Shown here piece after piece: positions 32,470 to 43,324 of a stretch of 64,000 nt of DNA. Made by a program: the position numbers and the translations under genes. Each line of letters begins with the position of its first letter. The first letter of the stretch is position 1. Source of the stretch: Topomyia yanbarensis (Eukaryota > Arthropoda > Insecta > Diptera > Culicidae); assembly GCF_030247195.1 (NCBI RefSeq), contig NC_080671.1, positions 184,243,725 to 184,307,724 of the forward strand, given 5' to 3'. The notes below the pieces were generated by a model, which saw only the letters and a list, made by a program, of their open reading frames with translations, did no database searches and had not been told where the DNA came from.

Positions 32470-34010
32470 TGTGACCTGTGATTTCTTAGGTCACAATATC
32501 GTAGCTTTGGTCACTGAGCCCAGCTTGTATATATTTGTAAATATTGTTATTTTTTTGTCGTATAAATAAATAACAGTGTACGGTCTATCCCGTGTATTTG
32601 ACGACGCCTGTTCTTTGTTTATACATTGAAATTATTGTTCGTAAATGTCTAAGTAGAATTTAAACGTCAAACCGTTACTACTCCGTGCTTGCATGTTTGA
32701 GTCGCGTTTAAGTTCTGCTTAATAGCCCAGGTTGGTGTCAAATGTACGTTTCGTTATTTATTTGTTCAGAGATTTATTTACTTATTTATTTATTTATATA
32801 TTTATGTGCTTATTTATTTATTTATTTATATTTGTTATTTATTTTGCTTGTTTATTTATTATTCATTTTGTTATTATATTCGTTATAATTGTTCATTATA
32901 AAAAAAAAATCAAGGAAACAAGTACCGCACGTTTAGCATGTCAATACATTGTACTAAAATTTGAGCATATTTCGTGACACCAACCAAAACGATAAAATTT
33001 TTGTAAATGTCAACCGTCATCGTCCTGTCATCTCATCATCACCGTCATCAAATGCGGGGTGGGATGCGAGGAGGCGCGGTGGGTATATTTTGGAAAACGG
33101 ACAGGGCAAGGATAAAATCTACCGCGAAAAAGGAATGCGGTCTCTAATAGTGAATTGACCCGGAGGAGTGACGACCAGCAGCAGCTAGTCATACGCCCAT
33201 TGTGACCGTGCGTTTCTTCTGTAAAAAAGTTTGTGTCGATCCGTAGGATCTTGTTGACCGTTCAGAACATCCACACGATCGTTTGGTTCTGTTCGGTTGC
33301 TCGAGCGGGATAAGTGTGGCTACCGGTTTTTTTGTGAATTAACGACGTCCGACGCGAGTGCACAAAAACGGTCAGTGATTGGCAAGCCAAAAACGCCATT
33401 GTGGACGCCTTTACCCAAGTACCGGTAGGGTAGGGTCCATTCGACCGAAAAACGTTGAAAATCCCGCTCGATTGATAGACACTCGTGTGTGAAAAGTGCG
33501 CGCAGTACCACTCCCCGGGTCCCGTAGTGAAACGCAGGCCTCCGCTACGAATAGGTCGAATTGCTGCTTCATCTGGAGTCCCCCGTCGCCATCGTCCGTT
33601 TGTTCCTGCACCACCATCGAAGCCCATCCCGCATCCAGCCTGAAGAAAGTCGACCAACGATCATCACGGCCGCAACGGTATCGCCAGGAGAAAGTTTTGG
33701 TCAATAAAAGTGCGCAAGTAAAAATTCAAAAATATTTTCTGTTTGTTTTCAAAAGAATAATTAATAATAAATTACAAGTGTAAGGTCTCTATATACAAGT
33801 TGTGTCGTCCATTTTGTTTATAGTGTAGTCCTTTTTGGTACTTGTTTCCGCCGAAAATTATTTACGATTCGTTCAGTGACCATAGTGTGGGAAGAAAAGT
33901 CCGCCCAGTGTGAATTTCTCCAGGAGACAATAGTGAAACGACCCTAATAGCTGGTGAGTACAGTGTGGCCCCACCACCACAAATAAACGTTACGAAACCG
34001 ATACGTAACA
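32470..34010 (+). repeat. 3' LTR of the gypsy element (1541 bp)
   Basis: Copy of 24205-25744 with one extra A in the A-run near 32901. I saw no other difference in the parts compared. It is followed by the duplicated ATTT (34011-34014). Confidence 0.95.
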
Positions 34011-35048
34011 ATTTTCGTCGCTAGGTAGCACTGTACGCATCGCACTATCACTATAAGTGAAAATAAGAAATATAATTTAATTGTTTACAACTTTGTCGAA
34101 GACTGCTAGTGAATCCGGCTTGGTTAAAAGAAGATATTAAACTTTTAACGAAGTGATGTCTGAGTCAGCTTTGCATGGGGCCTAGCAGTGCATGGTTGTG
34201 TATCAGTGCTCGATTCCCACGAATTATACATTTTTGTGAAATAATCGTTAGGTTTAGCTCAATAGTATGCTCAGAAGAATTATAACACATAAAACGAGTT
34301 ATGTTTTGGTTAGAAAATTTTAGTTCCCCCTGTGACCACATAGATGGCGCCAACACTAACTTTTCAACGGAAAGAGATAGAAATTAGTTGTCTTCCACAA
34401 AGTTGTAGAACAGACATTTTGCAATCATTCTTCCGAACATTTCGATATTCTATCTCTCTTCTATGAAAAGTTAGTGTTAGCGCCCTCTATGCGGTCAAAG
34501 GTGGAACTAAAATTTTCTAACCAAAACATAACTCGTATTATGTGCTATAATTTTCCTGAACATACTATTGAGCCAAACCTAACGATTATTTCACAAAAAT
34601 GTATATTTCGTGGAAATCGAGTACTGATACACAACCATGCACTGCTAGGCCCCATGCAAAGCTGACTCAGACATCACTTCGTTAAAAGTTTAATATCTTC
34701 TTTTAACCAAGCCGGATTCACTAGCAGTCTTCGACAAAGTTGTAGAAAATTAAATTATCTTTCTTATTTTCACTTATAGTGATGATTCGATGCATACAGT
34801 GCCACCTAGCGGCGAAAAAGCGAGCTAGTGAGTTTTCTCCATGTAAATTGTCGAAAAATCCCATACAAACTTCAGGCACGTTGGTCCGGTTGCTAGACTT
34901 GTCCGATTTGCTTCGAATTTGGTCCAAGTACTCCTGGTTGGACCCAAAATTGGTTGAGTTTTCAAAAATTCATTATTTTTCTGGGCAGTCTAACGTATAT
35001 ATTGAAGCAAGTCCTTTGTTTTCAATTTAATTTTCTTTAACAAATATA

Positions 35049-35885
35049 GGGGAACCCGGGGCTATTAAGACAGTGGGGACAATTCGAACCCCCTCGATTT
35101 CTCAGAAAATAGCAAGACTTTCTTACTATCGTACATATTCGTGGAACCGCTATTCTGAAACCTTAATTTTGAAAGCTGAATTTGATTCTTTGTTCTTTGT
35201 AGAAAGGAGATACAACGTGTTTCGTTTTTTTTGCCATTCTCAAAACAAAAATCATTATAATGGAAAAACCGTAATTAAAACAACAAATAAAAGTGAAAAA
35301 AATATAAGGTAAGTGTTTTGGAAAGCTTGGGGCTCCTATTTTATGGAATGATTTTTGTTTGGGTGAAAACAGAAATATTTTCGAGACGCTCACCACATTT
35401 GTGCGAAATGAGCGAACGGGGCTATTCGGACCACCTATTCCGTCAACCACCGTTCAACGACTTGCGGCTGCGCACACCATTGTACACGCCACAGCAAAGA
35501 AAATACATGGGTCGCCAATCGACAGCTGTGACATACCAGATTAAGTTTTTGTAAAGGAATTTATTTTTTTTTGCTTCTTAAGGAGTCTTATAAATATTTT
35601 ATAGGTAAACATAATGCCATTGCAACAAAATTAAAGAAAAATCACGGTCTGGATTACCCCGTAGGGAGGTCCGAATTGCCCCTACTTTGTAAAAGGATGG
35701 ACGTAGAGGTTTGCAAATTGTCGTCTAGCGCTGCCATTGAGTGGTGAAAGTGAACCTTTTATGGCATCAAAATGTAGCTGAGGTTTCAAACTAACAATTA
35801 GGACCTTTGACCTGTAAATTTTTTCACATCTATCATCCTAAAAGGGCTATTTGCTTAAGTAGGTCCGAATAGCCCCGGGTTCCCC
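35049..35885. mobile_element. MITE with GGGGAACCCGGGGCTATT ends, TA target
   Basis: The left end GGGGAACCCGGGGCTATT matches the reverse complement of the right end (GGGGAACCCGGGGCTATT), flanked by TA on each side (35047-35048, 35886-35887). It is the full-length relative of the copy at 14425-15126. The open frames across it are short and not conserved between the two copies, so it is non-coding. Confidence 0.85.
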
Positions 35886-35887
35886 TA

Positions 35888-36340
35888 TTATTATAACAAT
35901 AGTCACGAGGAAACATATCTTAGAATAAAATCTTAATACACATAATTTCGCTTTTACTAACCCAAGTTTGGCTAAAATATTTTGTACATCTGTAGTACAG
36001 AACTATTAAACTCGTAAACACTTTTTAGCATTAGTTTTTGGACAAAAAATTGAAGTATGTTGCTGTGAGAGAAAAGATTCGAACACCTGCTACAAATTTT
36101 TCGTACATATGATGAATCATCCGTAGTTCCATGGAAGCGTTTTTATTACGAGTTTTTCATAAACACAAAACAATTTTCGTAGGTTTATTATGAATTGGTT
36201 TAATTGGATCTTTTGACTAGAATTATTTAATGAAAAATTCGAAAATCATTCTAATATTTACGAGCATATTTTGTTGTTTTTTTCCTCTTAAAAACCCGTT
36301 ACACTGAAAGCAATGTAAATAGGGTAATAATTTTCGTGCT
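35888..36340. other. AT-rich DNA, nothing recognised
   Basis: No supported frame or element border. Confidence 0.4.
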
Positions 36341-36600
36341 GTTTCTATGATTCTGCCCATTTGAAGCCGGTCGAAGCAGCGTCAGCCATCTTTGTTTAAG
36401 GCATTGCCTCAAATGGCAGGGCGAAAAATGGGGAACTCGATTTGAGTATTCGGTGCACTCAAACACGAGCATGTCACCATTTTCGGGCCATTTGTGTTAT
36501 TATATTGTGTTTAAGAAAGAAAGCAAAAATCCTAATATCCATTAACACGCATTCCATCGATTGTAGGTCGAGTAATTAATGAAACCGTTCCTCATAATGC
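36341..36600. repeat. Dispersed repeat, copy B (empty site)
   Basis: Related to 20530-20677 plus 21441-21530, without the 763-bp MITE. It shares CCCATTTGAAGCCG, GCCATCTTTGTT, a single ATTTGTGTTATTA at the site, and CGCATTCCATC or ACATTCCATC downstream. Confidence 0.65.
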
Positions 36601-36711
36601 AAAAATAGGCCCTTTACTCAAGTTGGTTTCGTTCATTTTACGAACTGAAAAAATGACGACATGAAGAACTAAAATTTTCGTAATTGTACATGTCGTCGAT
36701 ACTTCACACAC

Positions 36712-36892
36712 CATCTCAGTAAAGCAAGATTTGTTTGTTGATTTTCAGTTAAATATTTTCCGAGTTTCAGCTATGAAACGTCACTTTAACTGAGATCTCA
36801 GCAAAAAAATGTCTACTGAGATTTCAGCTGTTTAGATTTCGGTAAAAGATACGAAACAATCTGATATCCAGCAGAAAAAAAATAAAGTGTGC
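36712..36892 (-). repeat. Dispersed repeat, inverted partner of 23506-23694
   Basis: The reverse complement aligns by eye with 23506-23694, including GCTGAGATCTCAGT, AAAGTGACGTTT and GGAAAATATTT. It is probably a small MITE. Confidence 0.6.
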
Positions 36893-37010
36893 AACAAAAC
36901 TGTAGCTTAAAAGTTGTGGGTTAGGCTTTTTTCAAGATTTTAGGATAAAATTAGCATACGTTCAAGTAATAAGTTTTACTTGCGATTATTAAAAAGTTTC
37001 ATTACACATT

Positions 37011-37136
37011 CAGTGGACCCAAATAGTATTCATCTACCTGTATATTTTTCAGAAATACGCAAGTTTGAAGCATGGCATGCAAAAATAAAGCAAATCAAGG
37101 GTCAAGTCGAATGTCACAAACTTTTTGGATCCACTG
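37011..37136. mobile_element. Tiny MITE with CAGTGGAYCCAAA ends
   Basis: The left end CAGTGGACCCAAATAG pairs with the right end (CAGTGGATCCAAAAAG as reverse complement). TA follows the right end. At about 126 bp it is too short to code. The ends are of Tc1/mariner style. Confidence 0.5.
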
Positions 37137-37749
37137 TATGTTAAACTCACGCCCACATCAATTAAACGCCAGTCGAAGGGCATTTGCTCGTGGAAAATTG
37201 TGTTTAAGCATTCTGAAGGTAAGGCGAATAATAATATGTTCGACCCTCGACCAAGTAGGATACTTAGTGCATTAACCCTGCAATTGTCACGTATGGTAAT
37301 AACACACAATGAATGTAGTACCAGAACATTACCTTCAACGGAAAATTCCAGTTCATTCGCGAAATTCGCAATCGAAATTTGGAAGTAAAATTAACATTGA
37401 GTCATTCAGCCGAATATATTAATATTGATTTTTCATAATATTTATGTATACAACCCGCGATACATCTACTTTACTTCTTACCTGGATCGTTAAAAAAACT
37501 GCGATAATACGTAAAACATTTTCCCAGTTTTCCCCGAGCACTTTAAGTTTTTCCCGGTATTGTAACAATAATCTATAACCTCGTAAGTACGCTTTACGAA
37601 GCAAGTCGCATCAAATCATCAGCAGAAAATCATAATATTAGCATGCGATAAGCCAACACCATCTTCAATACACAACAAAACAACCAGTGTAAATCAAATC
37701 GTCATTCGCACCCGCACTGCCGCTCGCCAGAAGAAAACGAACCAAAGAG
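37137..37749. other. No recognised gene
   Basis: No supported feature. Confidence 0.4.
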
Positions 37750-37822
37750 CACACTCCAGTGAATACTCCAGTGCGCACTCCAGTGTACACTCCAGTGTAT
37801 ACACCGCTGTGCACTCTGCAGC
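37750..37822. repeat. 12-bp tandem array, about six copies
   Basis: Units of the form CACTCCAGTGNA repeat about six times, the last two degenerate. The flanking sequence (37690-38045) is more GC-rich than its surroundings and contains no supported gene. Confidence 0.75.
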
Positions 37823-38089
37823 GAACGTGGTGGTGAATTTATTTGAGCGCGCCACAGAGAATGGAAGAGCAAGAGAGTGCGGCTCTCTCGCACCAAACTA
37901 TTCCATCACTAGCGCACACTTGAAGGCGGTATATGCAGCTCCGAAAGAAAGAGCGCGTTTTTTCCGTGTTATGTGATCGTTGTATCCTCCGTATAGGCAT
38001 GAAACTGGCACGCCAACAACCCAAAAGATAACTCATTTTCGCCATAAATCCATATGGGACTCTAATACTTTTATGGGTAGTGTATCACT

Positions 38090-38643
38090 GTAGTGAAATG
38101 CCATCACTGGCTCCTGGTTCCGCCGAAGGTGTCCGAAGTGGTCAATACATTTTAAGGAGTGTTGCATCTTTTAGATAACATACTGATACCGATTTCTAAG
38201 GGAATTTCATGCGTGATCTTCAACCCGTTACCCCGGAATCGGAATGCAATGGCAGCTTATGAGAACATTGTACCTTTCATTTGACATTAAGTTTGATAAA
38301 ATCGGTTCAGTCATCTCCGCGTGAACTATGTGCATTTGTTTGTCACATAAATACATACTTACGTACACATATACGCACACACACACACACTTGAGGATGA
38401 GAATACAGGAGGTTGAGGTTTAGTCAGTAGGCTTGCTGGAGAAAAAGCTGCAGTAAGAATCATACAGTACCACGGTCAAGTCGGTATTGGTCTCTTTTGA
38501 AGATTTCCCCTCGACAAAAAAAAAACACACACACAGACATTTCCCAAACTCGACGAACTGAGTCGAATGGTAAAAGAGACTAAGCCCTTCGGGCCTAGGG
38601 TAAAAAGAGTGATTGTATAGCTTTTCGATAGGAGAAAGGCAAA
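38090..38643 (-). repeat. Common Aedes-type interspersed repeat
   Basis: On the minus strand it starts with GCCTTTCTCCTATCGAAAAG, then CGACTCAGTTCGTCGAGTTT, a CA microsatellite at about 38376-38391, and CTGAACCGATTTTATCAAAC. The first 130 bp recur at 48529-48660. It belongs to a very abundant family in Aedes that I recognise but cannot name. Borders are approximate. Confidence 0.6.
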
Positions 38644-38784
38644 CTAATTTTCATTGTTGAATGAAAATAAATTGGAGTACCCATTAATAAAAGTAAGGTC
38701 GAAAACTGATTTAGATGCGTAATTCATCAAATATTCATTCCTTTGAAATAGGTTAAAGCTTTACGACCACTATTTTTTTTTTTT

Positions 38785-39637
38785 ATTCATTTCGTTTATT
38801 TGATAGGCACAAATGCGTTAGCTTGGCGGTGCCAAATACTTATGTTTTTACATTTTGGATATCTTAAAACTAGGAGGTTACAATGTTGAAATATTTTTTT
38901 TACAAAGGAAAAAAAAAAGTTTACAGCTATCTTAAGACTAGAAATAAGATTCAATATACAAGAGAGGGCCAAAAGATTTTTTTATGAAAAAATTTAAAAC
39001 AAGGGATTCACTTTGATATACAAGAGGGGGAGTAATAGTATTTTACGAAATATTTTACGGTTATCTTAAAACTAACAATATAGTTTAGTACACAAAAGGG
39101 GGAACAAATATTTATGAGAAACTTCACAGAAATCTTAAAACTAGGGATTCAATTCTATTTACAAGATGGAGGACAAGAGTTTCAATAAAGAGTAAAAATT
39201 ATAGCTATCTTAAAACTAGGAATACAGAATACTAATTTGAATTTTTTAACTAAAACTTATGCTTGGTCAAGATATTCAGAGGGTGGCTTATTTCCGCATC
39301 AGTGTAGCAGCAGTTGTATCAAGGACAGGGGAGAGACAGGGAAAGAAGAGCAAAACTTGCAACTTTCGCTCGAACGGGGGGGGGGGGGGAAGGGGGATCA
39401 GCGAAACAAATTTGCGCCTCAGTCTAGTAAGTCGTCGAGTACCGGATTGGCGGATGGTATTCTTCGGACACGCGGGGAATCCTTCAAAACTCATCGGAAC
39501 TCGAGTCGCTCTCGCTTCAGTTTCCTTCTATGCAGGAGTAGTGGTAAGGGCGACGGCGGTTACATAGTGGCACTCTGGAGCTGATCGGTTCCACAAGGCA
39601 GGAGGAAACTCTAAAAACGAGAAATAAAAGAGAGGGG
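38785..39637 (-). other. LINE 3' UTR
   Basis: Non-coding 3' region between the ORF2 stop and poly(A). It contains several degenerate copies of a block of about 60-70 bp with TCTTAAAACTAG(G/C)AAT and TACAAGA. A G-run lies at about 39377-39389. Small frames here are not genes. The related UTR in the truncated copy at 3467-4497 shows the terminal part is conserved. Confidence 0.75.
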
Positions 39638-42600
39638 CTAAATTGGGATATTTATCGTTTTTATGAAGGTATAAATAAGGGACATATAGGGGAAATCACG
39701 AGTTGCCAGCATATCTCGGACTGGGACATTGGGTGGTCTACCTCGGGCCCGAAGGGATTCCTTTAACTGAGACCTGGCGTCACAATACCCGGCGCATACC
39801 CAGACAACGTGTTCGATGTCGTGATAGCCCTCGTCACAAGCGCACAGACTACTCTCCGCAAGCCCAATACGCCGCAAATGCGCATCCATGGTGTAGTGAT
39901 TGGACATAAGTCGGGACATTACGCGAATAAAATCCCGACCCACATCCATCCCCCCGAACCAAGGCTTCGTTGATACCTTTGGGATAATCGTATGTAGCCA
40001 TCGTCCAAGTTCCCCGTTGCTCCACGAGGTTTGCCAACTGTTGAGCGTCCTCTGACGACAAATACTAAAAAATTCGTTGAAGCAGATTGGTCTTTCGTAT
40101 ATGTCACCATTTAATGCGCCCGCCTTTGCTAATGAGTCGGCCTTTTCATTGCCCGGGATAGAACAATGAGAGGGAACCCAAACAAAGGTAATCTGATAAG
40201 ATTTTTCAGATAACGTACACAAGGACTCCTGTATCATCCCCAGAAAATACGGGAGTTGCTTTTTTGGCTTCACCGCACGAAGAGCCTCGATAGAGCTGAG
40301 GCTGTCCGAAACGATAAAGTAGTGATCTGTGGGCAGAGTGTCGATGATCCCAAGGGTGTACTGAATTGCAGCTAACTCTGCGACGTAAACTGAAGCGGGA
40401 TCATTGAGCTTGAATGAAGCGGTGATAGTATTGTTGAAGATACCGAAGCCAGTGGACCCATCGAGATTTGATCCGTCAGTGTAAAACATTTTGTCGCAGT
40501 CGACTTCTCGGAATTTATTATAAAATATATTGGGGATCACCTGCGGGCGTATATGGTCCGGGATTCCACGAATCTCTTCCTTCATGGATGTGTCGAAGAA
40601 TACAGTAGAATCAGAAGTATCTAGGAAACGGACACGGTTGGGATTGTACGAAGAAGGATTGATGCTCTGTGCCATGTAGTCGAAGTACAAGGACATAAAA
40701 CGGGTTTGAGAATTAAGCTCGACGAGCCTCTCGAAGTTTTGAATTACCAACGGGTTCAGAATGTCGCATCGGATGAGCAATCGATATGAGAGTTCCCAAA
40801 ATCGATTTTTTAGCGGAAGAACGCCCGCCAGCACTTCGAGACTCATCGTATGGGTCGAGTGCATGCAACCCAAGGCAATGCGCAAGCAACGATACTGGAT
40901 TCTCTCCAGTTTGATGAAGTGTATGTTCGCAGCGGAGCGGAAACAGAAACACCCGTACTCCATCACCGACAATATCGTTGTTTGGTATAACCTGATCAGG
41001 TCTCCTGGGTGAGCACCCCACCATGTTCCAGTTATTGTTCGGAGAAAATTGATCCTTTGTTGGCATTTCTGTTTCAGATACCTAATGTGACATCCCCAGG
41101 TACCTTTAGAGTCGAACCAGACCCCGAGATATTTAAATGTGAAAACCTGGTTGATCGTTGCACCCATTAATAGAAGCTGGAGTTGCGCCGGCTCACGCTT
41201 TCTAGAAAAAACAACCAACTCAGTTTTCTCCGTGGAGAACTCAATACCCAGCTGAAGAGCCCAAGCAGACAAATTGTCCAAGGTATTTTGTAATGGTCCT
41301 TGCAAGTCGGCAGCTTTGGGCCCTGTAACAGAGACCACGCCGTCGTCTGCAAGTTGCCTTAGCGTGCATGAATTGGCAAGACAATCGTCAATGTCATTCA
41401 CGTAGAAATTGTAGAGCAGGGGACTTAGACATGAGCCCTGGGGAAGACCCATGTAGCTAAATCGCGATGTTGTTAAATCGCCATGCGAAAAGTGCATGTG
41501 CTTTTCAGACAACAGGTTTAGCAAAAAGTTATTTAAAATTGGCGAAAGACCATGCTGGTGCAGCTTCTCTGACAGAATGTTGATAGAAACTGAGTCAAAA
41601 GCCCCCTTAATATCCAAGAAGACTGATGCCATCTGCTCTTTGTTAGCATAGGCCATTTGGATTTCTGTAGAAAGCAACGCAAGGCAATCGTTCGTCCCTT
41701 TGCCTTTGCGGAAGCCAAATTGTGTATCTGACAGTAAGCCATTTGCTTCAACCCAATTGTCGAGGCGAAACAAGATCATTTTCTCGAATAACTTCCGAAT
41801 ACAGGACAGCATTGCAATCGGCCGATACGAGTTGTGGTCGGAGGCTGGTTTTCCTGGTTTTTGGATGGCGATGACCTTCACTTGCCTCCATTCATAAGGG
41901 ACAATGTTACCCTCAAGAAACTTGTTAAATAAATTCAACAAGCGCCTTTTTGCAGTGTCAGGCAGATTCTTCAGCAAGTTGAATTTAATTCTGTCTAACC
42001 CTGGGGCGTTATTGTTGCACGATAAGAGAGCAAGTGAGAACTCCACCATCGAAAACGATGTTTCGTTCGCGGTATCGTGAGGAGACGCGGCGCGGCACGT
42101 TTTCTGTACCGGGACAGAGTCCGGACAGATCTTCTTGGCGAAAGCGAATATCCAACGGTTTGAATATTCTACGTTCTCGTTGGTACTATTACGGTTACGC
42201 ATACGTCGAGCCGTACCCCAAAGAGTGCTCATCGCTGTTTCTCTCGTTAACCCGTCGACGAACCCGCGCCAATAACTGCGTTTTTTGGCTTTCATTAGAC
42301 TCTTCATTCGCCTTTCTAACGACGCGTACTGTTGATAGCTAGCGGGTAACCCGTCTTCCCGGAAGGCCTTATATGCAGTGGACTTTTCCGCGTACAGCTC
42401 TGAGCACTCTTTATCCCACCACAGGGTGGGAGACCGTCCATGGGTATTCGCGCTGGGTACTGGTTTAGTCTGAGCTTGATTCGCACTGTCGAGAATCAAG
42501 CCAGCCAAAAACCTGTACTCTTCCTCCGGAGGAAGTTCTTGAGTGGATTCGATTTTAACGGATATCGCGGTCGCGTAACTCTTCCAATCAATGTTCCGTG

Positions 42601-43324
42601 TGAGGTCATACGAGACATTGATTGTTTCCGATGGTCTTGAACCGTTAGCAATTGAAATCACGATAGGCAAATGATCGCTACCGTGGGGATCAGGGATCAC
42701 CTTCCACATGCAATCTAACTGTAGCGATGTCGAGCAAAGCGACAAATCCAACGCGCTTGCGCGTGCTGGTGGTGTAGGGATCCGCGTCATTTCTCCCGTG
42801 TTTAAGATGGTCATGTTGAAATTATCGCAAAGATCTTGGATTAATGTTGATCTATTATCATCATGAAGACAGCCCCATACCGTACTGTGCGAGTTAAAGT
42901 CTCCCAGAACTAGCCGCGGTGCCGGTAAGGATTCCGTGATATTACAAAGCGTTCGGTGCCCTACCGAGGCTCTAGGAGGAATGTAGATGGAAGCAACGCA
43001 AAGGTCTTTACCTTTGATTAGAACTTGACAAGCGACAATTTCAATGCCTGGTGTCGAAGGGAGGTTAATTCGGTTGAAAGAATAGCACTTTTTGATCCCC
43101 AAAAGTACTCCTCCATAGGGGTTTTCTCGATCCAGCCGAATTATATTAAAGTCGTGGAAGTTGAGATTTATATCGGAAGTTAACCAAGTTTCACATAATG
43201 CGAAAGCATCACATTTTAAACTATTTAGTAAAAATTTAAAGGAATCGATTTTCGGGAGGATACTTCTGCTGTTCCACTGTAGAACAGTGATCGAATCGGT
43301 GACCTCGTTCGATGACTTAGCCAT
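39638..43324 (-). CDS. LINE ORF2: endonuclease, reverse transcriptase, RNase H
   Basis: 1228 residues from the ATG at 43324 (MAKSSNEV). An upstream in-frame start codon is not present within the open frame. N-terminal APE-type endonuclease (ITVLQWNSRSI, ALCETWL, LVLGDFNSHSTVWG, GSDHLPIVIS). Reverse transcriptase with NSYRPIAML, FRKGKGTNDCLA, GLPQGSCLSPLLYNFYVND and the catalytic LADDGVVSV (about residue 656). RNase H with FYTDGSN (about 947), AELAAI, VSDSLSS and the late HCSIPGNEKADSLA, so D, E, D and D are all kept. The C-terminal C-x-C...H...C (LCACDEGYHDIEHVVWVC) is typical of the group. The protein nicks target DNA and reverse transcribes element RNA there. The ATG overlaps the end of ORF1. 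Confidence 0.95.
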   Translation of the reverse strand: MAKSSNEVTDSITVLQWNSRSILPKIDSFKFLLNSLKCDAFALCETWLTSDINLNFHDFNIIRLDRENPYGGVLLGIKKCYSFNRINLPSTPGIEIVACQVLIKGKDLCVASIYIPPRASVGHRTLCNITESLPAPRLVLGDFNSHSTVWGCLHDDNRSTLIQDLCDNFNMTILNTGEMTRIPTPPARASALDLSLCSTSLQLDCMWKVIPDPHGSDHLPIVISIANGSRPSETINVSYDLTRNIDWKSYATAISVKIESTQELPPEEEYRFLAGLILDSANQAQTKPVPSANTHGRSPTLWWDKECSELYAEKSTAYKAFREDGLPASYQQYASLERRMKSLMKAKKRSYWRGFVDGLTRETAMSTLWGTARRMRNRNSTNENVEYSNRWIFAFAKKICPDSVPVQKTCRAASPHDTANETSFSMVEFSLALLSCNNNAPGLDRIKFNLLKNLPDTAKRRLLNLFNKFLEGNIVPYEWRQVKVIAIQKPGKPASDHNSYRPIAMLSCIRKLFEKMILFRLDNWVEANGLLSDTQFGFRKGKGTNDCLALLSTEIQMAYANKEQMASVFLDIKGAFDSVSINILSEKLHQHGLSPILNNFLLNLLSEKHMHFSHGDLTTSRFSYMGLPQGSCLSPLLYNFYVNDIDDCLANSCTLRQLADDGVVSVTGPKAADLQGPLQNTLDNLSAWALQLGIEFSTEKTELVVFSRKREPAQLQLLLMGATINQVFTFKYLGVWFDSKGTWGCHIRYLKQKCQQRINFLRTITGTWWGAHPGDLIRLYQTTILSVMEYGCFCFRSAANIHFIKLERIQYRCLRIALGCMHSTHTMSLEVLAGVLPLKNRFWELSYRLLIRCDILNPLVIQNFERLVELNSQTRFMSLYFDYMAQSINPSSYNPNRVRFLDTSDSTVFFDTSMKEEIRGIPDHIRPQVIPNIFYNKFREVDCDKMFYTDGSNLDGSTGFGIFNNTITASFKLNDPASVYVAELAAIQYTLGIIDTLPTDHYFIVSDSLSSIEALRAVKPKKQLPYFLGMIQESLCTLSEKSYQITFVWVPSHCSIPGNEKADSLAKAGALNGDIYERPICFNEFFSICRQRTLNSWQTSWSNGELGRWLHTIIPKVSTKPWFGGMDVGRDFIRVMSRLMSNHYTMDAHLRRIGLAESSLCACDEGYHDIEHVVWVCAGYCDARSQLKESLRARGRPPNVPVRDMLATRDFPYMSLIYTFIKTINIPI

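Larger units (their letters stand above)
24205..34010 (+). mobile_element. Complete Ty3/gypsy LTR retrotransposon
   Basis: A 9.8-kb element with two LTRs, primer binding site, gag, pol and polypurine tract. ATTT is duplicated at the target (24201-24204, 34011-34014). The joined flank reads through correctly when compared with the other arm of the foldback, which confirms the borders. The domain order protease-RT-RNase H-integrase places it in Ty3/gypsy. Nearly identical LTRs and open frames show a recent insertion. No env frame is present. Confidence 0.95.
24023..34995. mobile_element. Foldback element interrupted by the gypsy insertion
   Basis: Without the insert, the left arm (24023-24204 plus 34015 to about 34380) and the right arm (about 34450-34995) are reverse complements. 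Shared landmarks include GCAAATCGGACAAGTCTAGC, ACGTGCCTGAAGTTTGTATG, ATAAGTGAAAATAAGAAA and GCTTTGCATGGGGCCTAGCA. The loop is about 70 nt. The outer ends (TTAGAGTGAC and TTAGACTGCC) are similar, with uncertain borders. No coding frame. The element was present before the retrotransposon. Confidence 0.65.

Noticed and set aside
37690..38045. GC-rich patch that could be a host promoter
   Set aside because: No TATA or initiator in a convincing place and no downstream coding region. Only the tandem array is supported.
38340..38400. CA microsatellite as a separate feature
   Set aside because: It is a short run that belongs to the interspersed repeat around it.
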